From Gammaproteobacteria bacterium (GTDB taxonomy: Bacteria; Pseudomonadota; Gammaproteobacteria; Steroidobacterales; Steroidobacteraceae): a stretch of DNA of 64,000 nucleotides. Position numbers and translations under genes: made by a program. The notes beneath the pieces were generated by a model. It searched no databases. It was not told the DNA's origin and was given only the letters and a program-made list of their open reading frames with translations. Shown here piece by piece: positions 26,399-35,545 of this stretch; positions within the stretch are counted from its first letter, which is position 1; each line of letters begins with the position of its first letter. The DNA lies in assembly GCA_027366635.1 (NCBI GenBank), contig DAHXNE010000025.1, forward strand, positions 1-64,000. Reading direction: 5' to 3'.

Positions 26399-27641
26399 GC
26401 ACACTGGCCGGCGGGAGACGAGTAGCCCGCGCGCCTGCGATATCGTGATCGTCGGCGGCGGCTTGGTGGGGGCGAGTCTTGCGCTCGCGCTGGCCGGCGC
26501 TGGCCGGCGCGTGCTGCTGATCGAGAGCGTGGCCCCGGACTCCAACGTGCAGCCGAGCTTCGACGAGCGCACCACGGCGCTGGGTAACGCCAGTCGACGT
26601 ATCTTCGAGGGGTTGGGCGTGTGGGATGATCTTGCGCGTGAGTCGGCCCCCATCCGTGTCATTCATGTATCGGATGCCGGCCGCTTCGGCAGTGCACGCT
26701 TGCGTGCCGAGGAGCAAGGGGTCGACGCGTTCGGCTACGTCATTGCGAATCGCGCCATTGGAGCAACCCTGTGGCGTGCTCTGCAGCACGTCGATGGCAT
26801 CACGGTGCGAGTTCCGGCGCGAGTCACCGCGGTTGAGGTCGCCGCCGACGGGGCGGCCCTGACCGTGACCGGCAGCGACGGGGCGCAGGAGATGCTCACT
26901 GCGCGACTGTTGGTCGCGGCAGACGGGGCTCAGTCCGTGGTGCGCGCCGCAGCGGGTATCGCAGCGGCGGTCGAGGATTACGATCAGGTCGCGATCACCG
27001 CAGCGGTGGTTGCCGACCGGCCGAACGACGGGACGGCGTACGAGCGCTTCACGGCCTCCGGACCAGTGGCTGTCCTGCCGCTGCACGGTGGAGGTTACGG
27101 TACGGTCTGGGCCTGTACTGCGACTCGTGCGGAGCAAGTGATGAAGCTGGGCGACGAGGCGTACCTGGCCGCGCTCCAGGAGCGCTTCGGGTGGCGCATC
27201 GGGCGCCTGCTGCGCGCCGGGCGGCGCGCCTCGTATCCTTTGAAGCTGTCGCGCGCCGCCGCGACCGTGGGTATGCGGACCGCACTGGTCGGCAATGCGG
27301 CTCAGGGGCTGCATCCGGTCGCCGGTCAGGGCTTCAATCTCGGGTTGCGCGATGCGGCGCTGTTGGCCGAGCATATCGTCGCCGCCGGCGGTGACCCGGG
27401 TGCGCCCGGGTTGCTGGACGGCTACAGTCGTGCGCGCGCCGCGGACCGCGCCGGGGTGGTGCGATTTACCGATTCCCTGGTCAGGCTGTTCGCCAGCGGC
27501 CTGCCCGCCGTCAGCGTGCTGCGCGACTTGGGTCTGGTGCTGTTTGATCTTTCGCCGCCGGCCAAGCGGGCCCTGGCGCGGGTGAGTCTCGGGTTCGGCG
27601 GCCCGACGCCGCGCCTGGCGCGGGGTTTGACCCTGACATGA
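26385..27641 (+). CDS. ubiH: 2-octaprenyl-6-methoxyphenol hydroxylase UbiH
   Basis: UbiH is the FAD-dependent monooxygenase for C1 hydroxylation in ubiquinone synthesis. The 418-residue protein has the GxGxxG FAD motif in VIVGGGLVGASLALAL, the DG motif at LLVAADGAQSVVR and the GNAAQGLHPVAGQGFNLGLRD block. GTG 26385 lies in the last codons of pepP with GGGGA just before it. It overlaps the next gene by 4 bp. Confidence 0.92.
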   Translation: MPPTEHTGRRETSSPRACDIVIVGGGLVGASLALALAGAGRRVLLIESVAPDSNVQPSFDERTTALGNASRRIFEGLGVWDDLARESAPIRVIHVSDAGRFGSARLRAEEQGVDAFGYVIANRAIGATLWRALQHVDGITVRVPARVTAVEVAADGAALTVTGSDGAQEMLTARLLVAADGAQSVVRAAAGIAAAVEDYDQVAITAAVVADRPNDGTAYERFTASGPVAVLPLHGGGYGTVWACTATRAEQVMKLGDEAYLAALQERFGWRIGRLLRAGRRASYPLKLSRAAATVGMRTALVGNAAQGLHPVAGQGFNLGLRDAALLAEHIVAAGGDPGAPGLLDGYSRARAADRAGVVRFTDSLVRLFASGLPAVSVLRDLGLVLFDLSPPAKRALARVSLGFGGPTPRLARGLTLT

Positions 27642-28894
27642 GCGGCGCGCGTGCGAATTGGGACGTGCTGGTCATCGGCGGTGGGCCGGTTGGCGCGTGC
27701 GCGGCAGCGTTGCTGCAGCGTGCGGCCGGTAAGGCGCGTCGGCCGCTGAAGGTCGGGTTGCTCGAGCCGGCACGCCCCACGTCTCCGGCGGCGGACGCGC
27801 CGCTCGATGCACGGGTGTCCGCATGGTCGCGCGCCAGCGAGCGCATTCTGCGGGCCGCCGGCGCCTGGGATCACATGGCGGCGCAGCGCATCGCGCCCTA
27901 CGAGCGCATGTGCGTCTGGCCAGAGACAGTACCGGCGCGCAGTCCGAAAGCGCTGGTGTTCGATGCGGCGTATGCCGGTGAAGCCAATCTCGGGATCATT
28001 GCCGAGAATCGTCTGGCGCAGTGCGCGGCGCTCGATGCGTTCGTGACGGCCGGCGGGACGATCCTCCCGGAAACACTGTCGGCGGTGACGATCGGTGAGC
28101 AGGGGGTGGAGGTGCGCACCGGCTCGAGCATCGAGCGGTGCCGGCTGCTGGTCGGCGCCGACGGAGCCCATTCCAGAGTGCGGGAGGCGGTCGGCCTGTT
28201 CGCCCACGGGCAGAGCTACGGTCAGAAGGCGATTGTTGCGAATGTCCGCACCGAGCGGCCGCATGAGCGCACGGCTTGGCAGCGCTTCTTGCGTACCGGG
28301 ACGCTGGCATTCCTGCCGTTGGCGGACACATCGAGTTCCATCGTCTGGTCTGTCGACGAGGCGGTCGCTGGCGAGCTGCTCGCGCTGGATGATCTGCGCT
28401 TCGAGCAGGCGCTGCTCACGGCGTCCGATGGCGTGCTCGGCGCCGTGCGGTTGTGTACCGAGCGTGTCGCGCTGCCATTGCGCCGTGTCCGGGCCGAGCG
28501 CTTTACCACGGCGCGCTGCGCGCTGATCGGTGATGCCGCGCATGTGGTGCACCCACTGGCGGGTCAGGGTGTGAACCTGGGCTTGCTCGATGCGGCGGCG
28601 CTTGCCGAGTGCGTGGCGCGGGCCCATCACTCGGAGGAGGACCCGGGCGCGGTGGGCCCGTTGCGCCGCTACGAGCGCTGGCGCAAGAGCGAGATCGTGC
28701 CGATGGCGCTGGCCATCGACGCATTCAACCGCTTCCTCGCGCATGGCACAGGTCCGGTGTCGAGACTCGCGCAGCGAGGCCTTTCCTGGGTGAACCGCAG
28801 CGACGAGGTGAAGCGCTTCTTCGTCACCCATGCACTGGGGTTGGCGGGCGAGCTGCCCGCTGCGGCACGCCGGGGCGACGCCTGGCTCAGCTGA
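27638..28894 (+). CDS. ubiI: UbiI/VisC-type ubiquinone hydroxylase
   Basis: A 418-residue FAD monooxygenase paralogous to ubiH, in the position of E. coli ubiI (C5 hydroxylation). It shows VLVIGGGPVGACAAALL, LLVGADGAHSRVRE, ALIGDAAHVVHPLAGQGVNLGLLD and a C-terminal RYERWRKSE helix. The substrate position (C5 or C6 type) cannot be read from sequence; coq7 in this genome makes UbiF activity unnecessary, which favours UbiI. Its 3' end overlaps the convergent phhB by 8 bp. Confidence 0.88.
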   Translation: MSGARANWDVLVIGGGPVGACAAALLQRAAGKARRPLKVGLLEPARPTSPAADAPLDARVSAWSRASERILRAAGAWDHMAAQRIAPYERMCVWPETVPARSPKALVFDAAYAGEANLGIIAENRLAQCAALDAFVTAGGTILPETLSAVTIGEQGVEVRTGSSIERCRLLVGADGAHSRVREAVGLFAHGQSYGQKAIVANVRTERPHERTAWQRFLRTGTLAFLPLADTSSSIVWSVDEAVAGELLALDDLRFEQALLTASDGVLGAVRLCTERVALPLRRVRAERFTTARCALIGDAAHVVHPLAGQGVNLGLLDAAALAECVARAHHSEEDPGAVGPLRRYERWRKSEIVPMALAIDAFNRFLAHGTGPVSRLAQRGLSWVNRSDEVKRFFVTHALGLAGELPAAARRGDAWLS

Positions 28895-29225
28895 GCGGGA
28901 TCTGATCGATCTTCGCCGCGCAGATGAAGTCGTTTTCCGAAAGCCCCTTGATCGCGTGCGTGGTGTACTGCACGCGGCAATAGTTATAGCCGACCTCGAG
29001 ATCCGGATGATGGTCTTCGATGTTGGCGATGTGGGCGAGCGCGTTCACGAAGCTCATGGTCCGATAGAAGTCCACGAACTTGAACTCCCGTCTGAGGAAG
29101 GGCCCCGCTTCGGACAGCACCCACTGGGGCGAGAGGTGCTGGGCCAGCGTCTCGGCCTGCGCGCGGGTGAGTGGCGCAACGCCGCCCTCGCAGGGCTTGC
29201 ACTTCTTGTCGGTCAGGCCGCTCAC
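28887..29225 (-). CDS. phhB: 4a-hydroxytetrahydrobiopterin dehydratase (PCD/DCoH)
   Basis: The enzyme recycles the pterin cofactor of aromatic amino-acid hydroxylases; in bacteria it also supports molybdopterin and other pterin uses. The 112-residue protein has FRTM-like YRTMSFVNALAHIAN, the active-site signature EDHHPDLEVGYNYCRV and TTHAIKGLSENDF. It lies 10 bp after ispG, probably in the same transcript. phhA is not in the window. Confidence 0.92.
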   Translation of the reverse strand: MSGLTDKKCKPCEGGVAPLTRAQAETLAQHLSPQWVLSEAGPFLRREFKFVDFYRTMSFVNALAHIANIEDHHPDLEVGYNYCRVQYTTHAIKGLSENDFICAAKIDQIPLS

Positions 29226-29235
29226 CGTCGGGCCT

Positions 29236-30483
29236 TCATGCGACCGCGGTCTCGGACGCGGCCTCCTTCCTGGTGAACTTGCGCGCCACGTACTGCTCGA
29301 GCAGATCCTGGAATTCCTCCGCGATGTGATCTCCCTTGAGCGTCACGGTCTTCTCCCCATCCTCGTAGACCGGTGCGACGGGCCGCTCGCCCGTGCCCGG
29401 CAGGCTGATGCCGATATTGGCATGCTTGCTCTCGCCGGGGCCGTTGACCACGCAGCCCATGACCGCGACGGTCATGTCCTCGACGCCCGCGTACTCGCGC
29501 CGCCACTGCGGCATCCGGTGGCGGATGTGTGTCTGGATGCTTTGGGCCAGTTCCTGGAAGACGGTGCTGGTCGTGCGCCCGCAACCGGGGCAAGCCGTCA
29601 CGAGCGGCAGGAACGAGCGCAGGCCCATCGTCTGCAGGATCTCCTGGGCCACGATCACTTCCTGTGTGCGGTCGCCCCCCGGTTCGGGCGTGAGCGACAC
29701 TCGAATCGTGTCGCCGATCCCGCGTTGCAGGAGAACGGCCATGCCCGCGGTGGAGGCGACGATTCCCTTGGAGCCCATGCCGGCTTCGGTCAGGCCCAGA
29801 TGCAGCGGGTAGTCGCAGCGGCCGGCGAGGTCGCCGTAGATCGCGATCAGGTCCTGCACGCCGCTCACTTTGGCCGACAGAATGATGCGCTCGTGGGGCA
29901 TGCCGAGCGCTTCGGCGCGGCGCGCGCTCTCGAGCGCCGACAGCACTACCGCGTTGCGCATGATCTGCTGCGCGCTCAACGGCTGGCTGCTGGCGGAATT
30001 CTCGTCCATCAGGCGCGTGAGCAGATCCTGATCCAGACTGCCCCAGTTGACGCCGATGCGCACCGGCTTGCCGTAGCGGCAGGCCGTCTCGATCATCTCG
30101 GCGAACTGCGGGTCGCGCTTGCTGCCGCGCCCGACGTTGCCGGGATTGATACGGTATTTGGCGAGCGCTTCGGCGCAGGCCGGATGCTCGCGTAGCAGCT
30201 TGTGGCCGTTGAAATGAAAATCCCCGATCAGCGGCACGTTTACGCCCATCTGATCCAACCGCTCACGGATGCGCGGCACCGCCTCGGCAGCCTCGGCCGT
30301 GTTTACGGTGACGCGCACCAGCTCGGAGCCGGCGCGGGCGAGTGATTTGACCTGCTGAGCCGTACCTTCGGCGTCGGCGGTGTCCGTATTCGTCATCGAC
30401 TGGACGACGACCGGCGCATCGCCGCCGACACGGATGGCGCCAATCAGGACGGGGACGGACGAGCGGCGGGGGATCGGGGACAT
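29236..30483 (-). CDS. ispG: 4-hydroxy-3-methylbut-2-enyl diphosphate synthase IspG
   Basis: IspG is the [4Fe-4S] enzyme that opens MEcPP in the MEP isoprenoid pathway. The 415-residue protein has the TIM-barrel start ([19 protein letters not shown]) and cluster cysteines in [13 protein letters not shown] and [18 protein letters not shown] 30483 matches the family N-terminus. It sits between the ubi and gcv operons, which are adjacent in E. coli. Confidence 0.96.
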   Translation of the reverse strand: MSPIPRRSSVPVLIGAIRVGGDAPVVVQSMTNTDTADAEGTAQQVKSLARAGSELVRVTVNTAEAAEAVPRIRERLDQMGVNVPLIGDFHFNGHKLLREHPACAEALAKYRINPGNVGRGSKRDPQFAEMIETACRYGKPVRIGVNWGSLDQDLLTRLMDENSASSQPLSAQQIMRNAVVLSALESARRAEALGMPHERIILSAKVSGVQDLIAIYGDLAGRCDYPLHLGLTEAGMGSKGIVASTAGMAVLLQRGIGDTIRVSLTPEPGGDRTQEVIVAQEILQTMGLRSFLPLVTACPGCGRTTSTVFQELAQSIQTHIRHRMPQWRREYAGVEDMTVAVMGCVVNGPGESKHANIGISLPGTGERPVAPVYEDGEKTVTLKGDHIAEEFQDLLEQYVARKFTRKEAASETAVA

Positions 30484-30612
30484 GGGAACCTGCCAGTGAC
30501 GGGGTGGGTCGTGGAGCCAGCCGATTTTACCGGGACGGGCCGCCGGCCGCGACCACCGCCGGACGTCCGCCCTGTCGCACGCGCCGCGAAGGCTCCAATC
30601 GGGCCGCAAGAC

Positions 30613-30621
30613 TGGTATCAT
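30613..30621 (+). promoter_or_regulatory. Extended -10 promoter of the gcv operon
   Basis: TGG followed by TATCAT fits an extended -10 element. Transcription from about 30628 would start 13 nt before the glycine riboswitch. No good -35 is present. Confidence 0.55.
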
Positions 30622-30640
30622 TATCTCATCTCGTCAATCC

Positions 30641-30845
30641 GTCTGCGCGGAGAGGGTCCGGCCTGCGCCCGGAACGCCGAAGGCGCAATTTCCGCCCGGA
30701 AACGCTCAGGCACACGAACGGCAGACGACGCAGGCAAACGATGCGCCTGCACGGGATCTCTGGAGAGCGGCGGAAGCCTCGCGGCGCCTGCCCACCGAAG
30801 GGGAGAGGCGTACTTGCGCCCGATCTCTCAGGTCACCGGACAGAG
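30641..30845 (+). ncRNA. Tandem glycine riboswitch
   Basis: Two glycine aptamers precede gcvT. Aptamer 1 (30641-30726) is closed by GTCTGC/GCAGAC and carries GGAGAGG, CGCCGAAGGCGCAA and the CGCTCAGGCA signature. A GCAGGC/GCCTGC linker hairpin follows (30730-30750). Aptamer 2 (30758-30845) is closed by CTCTG/CAGAG and has GGAGAGCGG, CACCGAAGGGG and ATCTCTCAGGTCA. An intrinsic terminator follows at once. Glycine binding presumably prevents the terminator, turning on glycine cleavage (known behaviour of the class). The upstream part of 30484-30640 holds the promoters for ispG and gcv. Confidence 0.93.
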
Positions 30846-30848
30846 GGG

Positions 30849-30874
30849 CGGTAGGCTGGACCTGCCGTTTTTTT
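30849..30874 (+). terminator. Riboswitch-controlled terminator
   Basis: CGGTAGG (30849-30855) pairs with CCTGCCG (30861-30867), one wobble, followed by seven T. It begins 4 nt after aptamer 2, in position to be an expression platform. Seven nt later comes AAGGAGG for gcvT. Confidence 0.85.
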
Positions 30875-30891
30875 GTTTCTAAGGAGGATCT

Positions 30892-31977
<1,086 letters not shown>

Positions 31978-32109
31978 GCCGGCGCCGCGGTCCGATCGCC
32001 TCGTCTGAATCCGAGTCCGTCACGAGCAGTGCAACCATGCAGCAGCCGCTTGATTGGCAAGGCAGTTCCTGGGACGCCGAGCGCGCGGGCGATTCTGCCG
32101 TGGCTTGCG

Positions 32110-32135
32110 CCCGAGCGCCGCTTGCGGCGCTCGGG
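32110..32135. repeat. Perfect 12-bp inverted repeat between gcvT and gcvH
   Basis: CCCGAGCGCCGC and GCGGCGCTCGGG flank a TT. The structure lies in the 223-bp gap between gcvT and gcvH, with no T tract. It may attenuate, stabilise an mRNA end or be a processing site. No gene is supported in the gap. Confidence 0.6.
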
Positions 32136-32200
32136 CGGGCACGAAGATGCTTTCCGTCCGGTCCTATATCCACACTCGAATCGATTCCCTGGAGCGTCGC

Positions 32201-32590
32201 ATGAGCAAGGTTCCTACCGATCTGAAATACACGCGAACCCACGAATGGCTGCGCACGCTGCCCGACGGCACCGTTGAAGTCGGCATCACCGATCATGCCC
32301 AGCATGCCCTTGGCGACTTGGTGTTCGTGGACGTCCCCGAGTCCGGCCGCACGGTCTCCCCGGGGGAGCCGTTCGCCGTGGTCGAGTCCGTCAAGGCCGC
32401 TTCCGATGTATATGCGCCAGTGAGTGGCGAGGTGATCGAAGGTAACCCCGCGCTCGTCGGCGCGCCGGAGACCCTCAACTCCGATCCGTATGGCGGCGGC
32501 TGGCTGGCGCGTCTGCGCGTGACCGGGACATCGGGGGCGCTGCTGTCGGCCGCGGAGTACGAGAAGCTGACTGCGGAGGAGGCCGACTGA
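32201..32590 (+). CDS. gcvH: Glycine cleavage system H protein
   Basis: GcvH carries the lipoyl arm between the P, T and L proteins. The 129-residue protein has [31 protein letters not shown] and the lipoylation site Lys in [10 protein letters not shown], then [25 protein letters not shown] lies 6 nt before the ATG. Its stop shares one base with the gcvPA start. Confidence 0.97.
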   Translation: MSKVPTDLKYTRTHEWLRTLPDGTVEVGITDHAQHALGDLVFVDVPESGRTVSPGEPFAVVESVKAASDVYAPVSGEVIEGNPALVGAPETLNSDPYGGGWLARLRVTGTSGALLSAAEYEKLTAEEAD

Positions 32591-33963
32591 TGGCATTCGT
32601 GCCCCACACGCGCGCGGACGTCGCGGCGATGCTCGAGGCCATCGGGGTGGAAAGCATCGAGCGGTTGTTCGAGGAAATTCCCGCCGGGCTGCGCATCGGC
32701 GCACTGCAGGACGTACCCGAGGCGCTCAACGAGATGCAGCTTGCCCGGCTGATGAGCGAACGGGCACACCGCGACGGGCGGCCGTCCTGCTTCATTGGTG
32801 CAGGCGCGTACGAGCACCACATTCCCGCGGCGGTGTGGGCGGTGGCGACCCGCGGGGAGTTCTACAGCGCGTACACGCCCTATCAGGCCGAGGCGAGCCA
32901 GGGCACGCTGCAGCTCCTTTACGAGTATCAGACCATGATGGCGAGTCTGACGGCCATGGAGGTCTCGAATGCCTCGCTCTACGACGGGGCCAGCGCGCTT
33001 GCGGAGGCGAGCCTGATGGCGGTACGGGCCAACCGCCGTTCGCGCTCGCAGCGCATTCTCGTGCCGAGCACCGTGCACCCGCACTACCGGCGCGCCGCGC
33101 TCGCGATCGCGGGCAACCAGGGACTGCGGTTCGAGGAATTACCGCTCGCGACCGACAGCGGCTGCACGAGCGCGGCGGCGCTCGAGCGCTATGACGGTGA
33201 GGACATCACCGCGCTGGTCATCCAGCAGCCGAACGTGTTTGGCCGGCTCGAGGACGTGGATGCCCTGACCGATTGGGCGCATGCGCACCACGCTCTGACG
33301 GTGGCCGTGGTGAATCCGGTCTCGCTGGCGCTGTTGAAACCGCCGGGGGACTGGGGCGCTAAAGGTGCGGACATCGTGATCGGGGACGGCCAGCCGCTCG
33401 GCATTCCACTGAGCTCGGGCGGACCGTACTTCGGGTTTATGACGACACGGCTCGAGCACGTCCGGCAGATGCCCGGCCGCATTGTCGGACGTACCGTCGA
33501 TGCCGACGGCCACCCCGGTTTCACGTTGACGCTGCAGGCGCGCGAGCAACACATCCGCCGCGCCAAGGCGACCTCCAATATCTGCACCAATCAAGGGCTG
33601 ATGGTCACGGCTGCCACCATCCATTTGTCGTTGCTCGGCGCCGAGGGTTTGTGGCGCACCGCCGCAGCCTCGCACCTGCGCACGCGCGAGCTGGTAGCGG
33701 CGCTGAGCACGCTGCCCGGAGTACGGCGGCGATTCTCCGGCCCTGTCTTCCACGAGGACGTGCTCAGCCTCGAGCGGCCGGTCGGGCCATTGCTCGAGCG
33801 CTTGGCTGCGCGCGGCATTCTGGGGGGCTGGGATCTCCAGGAGCATTACCCGCAGCTCGGTCCGGCGCTGCTGGTGTGCGCCACCGAGACCAAGACCGCC
33901 GAGGACATCGAACGCTACCGTGCCGCGCTGGATGAATGTCTGCGCGAGGCGCGGGCCGCCTGA
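32590..33963 (+). CDS. gcvPA: Glycine dehydrogenase subunit 1 (P-protein, N-terminal half)
   Basis: GcvPA forms with GcvPB the PLP-dependent glycine decarboxylase. The 457-residue subunit starts [18 protein letters not shown] and includes [31 protein letters not shown] and [17 protein letters not shown]. coli has a single fused gcvP; the split form is usual in Gram-positives, thermophiles and some gammaproteobacteria. It is coupled to gcvH by TGATG and lies 14 bp before gcvPB. Confidence 0.96.
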   Translation: MAFVPHTRADVAAMLEAIGVESIERLFEEIPAGLRIGALQDVPEALNEMQLARLMSERAHRDGRPSCFIGAGAYEHHIPAAVWAVATRGEFYSAYTPYQAEASQGTLQLLYEYQTMMASLTAMEVSNASLYDGASALAEASLMAVRANRRSRSQRILVPSTVHPHYRRAALAIAGNQGLRFEELPLATDSGCTSAAALERYDGEDITALVIQQPNVFGRLEDVDALTDWAHAHHALTVAVVNPVSLALLKPPGDWGAKGADIVIGDGQPLGIPLSSGGPYFGFMTTRLEHVRQMPGRIVGRTVDADGHPGFTLTLQAREQHIRRAKATSNICTNQGLMVTAATIHLSLLGAEGLWRTAAASHLRTRELVAALSTLPGVRRRFSGPVFHEDVLSLERPVGPLLERLAARGILGGWDLQEHYPQLGPALLVCATETKTAEDIERYRAALDECLREARAA

Positions 33964-33977
33964 GGCTGGAGCCGCTC

Positions 33978-35465
33978 ATGAATTCCGAAAGAGCCAACCG
34001 TTTGGAAAAGCTGATATTCGAGTATTCGGTTCCCGGCCGCGGCGCCGAGGATCAGTGGCCCGCGCCGGTCGAAGCCGCCGCGGTGGCGGATCTGCCGCAG
34101 CCGCTGCGGCGGGCACGGCCGCCGCAGCTGCCCGCGGTGAGCGAACTTGAGGCCGTGCGCCACTTCACGCGTCTGTCGCAACTGAACTTCTCCATCGACA
34201 CGAACTTCTATCCGCTCGGCTCGTGCACGATGAAGTACAACCCCAAGGCGTGCAATCAATACGCGATGTTGCCTGAGTTTCTCGCCCGCCATCCGCTGGC
34301 GCCGGATTCCACCGGGCAGGGCGTGCTCGAGTGTCTTTACGAGTTGCAGGAGATGCTCAAGGCGGTCACCGGGATGCAGGCGGTGTCCTTGAGCCCGATG
34401 GCGGGAGCCCAGGGCGAATTCGCGGGAGTGGCGATGATTCGCGCCTACCACCGCGCGCGCGGTGATCTGGAGCGCACCGAGATCATCGTGCCCCAGGCGG
34501 CGCACGGCACCAATCCGGCCACGGCCACCATGTGCGGTTGCGTGGTGCGCGAGGTGCCAGTCGATGCCGAAGGGGACATCGATATCGCCGCGCTCCTGGC
34601 CGTGGTTGGCCCCAAGACGGCCGGCATCATGCTCACCAACCCCTCGACCCTCGGGGTATTCGAGCGGCGCATCGAGGAGGTGGCGCGGATCGTGCACGCC
34701 GCCGGCGGCCTGCTTTACTACGACGGCGCCAACCTCAACGCCATACTGGGCAAGGTGCGCCCCGGTGACATGGGTTTCGACGTCATCCACGTCAATCTGC
34801 ACAAGACCTTCTCCACGCCGCACGGCGGAGGCGGTCCGGGCTCCGGTCCGGTCGGGGTCGCGCCGCGACTCGCGCCGTTCCTGCCGGTGCCGGTGGTGGG
34901 CCGCCGCGCTGGTCAGTACTGCTGGCTCACGGAGCGCGACCTGCCGCAGTCGATCGGGCGGCTCTCGGCGTTCTGCGGCAACGTCGGGGTGTTGCTGCGG
35001 GCGTATATCTACATGCGCATGCTCGGCCGGGACGGTATGGCGAGGGTGGGTGAATTCGCCACGCTCAATGCCAACTATCTGCTCGCGCGGCTGACGCGCT
35101 CGGGCTTCGATGCCGCCTATCCCGGCCGGCGCGCCAGCCACGAATTCATCATCACGCTGAAGCGCCAGGCGCGCGAGTTCGGCGTGTCCGCCATGGATTT
35201 CGCCAAACGACTCCTCGATCATGGCCAGCATGCCCCGACCACCTACTTCCCGCTGCTGGTGCCGGAATGCCTGCTGATCGAGCCGACGGAGACCGAGAGC
35301 AAAGCCGCCCTGGATGCTTTCGCAGCAGCCATGGCCGAGATTCTGACCGAAGCGGCGCAAGAACCCGAGCACGTTACCAGCGCTCCGCATACCATGCCGG
35401 TACGGCGGCTCGACGATGTACGGGCGGCCAAGCAGTTGGACCTTACTTGGAAACCGGCGACCTAG
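33978..35465 (+). CDS. gcvPB: Glycine dehydrogenase subunit 2 (P-protein, C-terminal half)
   Basis: The PLP-binding half of the P-protein, 495 residues. It shows [54 protein letters not shown] and [17 protein letters not shown], in which the Lys binds PLP. GGAG precedes the ATG by 6 nt. A GC-rich hairpin closes the operon. The L-protein (lpd) is not in the window. Confidence 0.96.
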   Translation: MNSERANRLEKLIFEYSVPGRGAEDQWPAPVEAAAVADLPQPLRRARPPQLPAVSELEAVRHFTRLSQLNFSIDTNFYPLGSCTMKYNPKACNQYAMLPEFLARHPLAPDSTGQGVLECLYELQEMLKAVTGMQAVSLSPMAGAQGEFAGVAMIRAYHRARGDLERTEIIVPQAAHGTNPATATMCGCVVREVPVDAEGDIDIAALLAVVGPKTAGIMLTNPSTLGVFERRIEEVARIVHAAGGLLYYDGANLNAILGKVRPGDMGFDVIHVNLHKTFSTPHGGGGPGSGPVGVAPRLAPFLPVPVVGRRAGQYCWLTERDLPQSIGRLSAFCGNVGVLLRAYIYMRMLGRDGMARVGEFATLNANYLLARLTRSGFDAAYPGRRASHEFIITLKRQAREFGVSAMDFAKRLLDHGQHAPTTYFPLLVPECLLIEPTETESKAALDAFAAAMAEILTEAAQEPEHVTSAPHTMPVRRLDDVRAAKQLDLTWKPAT

Positions 35466-35476
35466 TTCCCGATCGA

Positions 35477-35510
35477 CGCCCGCCGCCCGGTGTGGTCCGG
35501 GCGGCGGGCG
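35477..35510 (+). terminator. GC-rich hairpin at the end of the gcv operon
   Basis: A perfect 14-bp stem CGCCCGCCGCCCGG/CCGGGCGGCGGGCG with a six-base loop lies 12 nt after the gcvPB stop. No T tract follows. Confidence 0.6.
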
Positions 35511-35545
35511 ATTCGGGCACCCGGTCCTCGTCATTCGGAGTGGCG

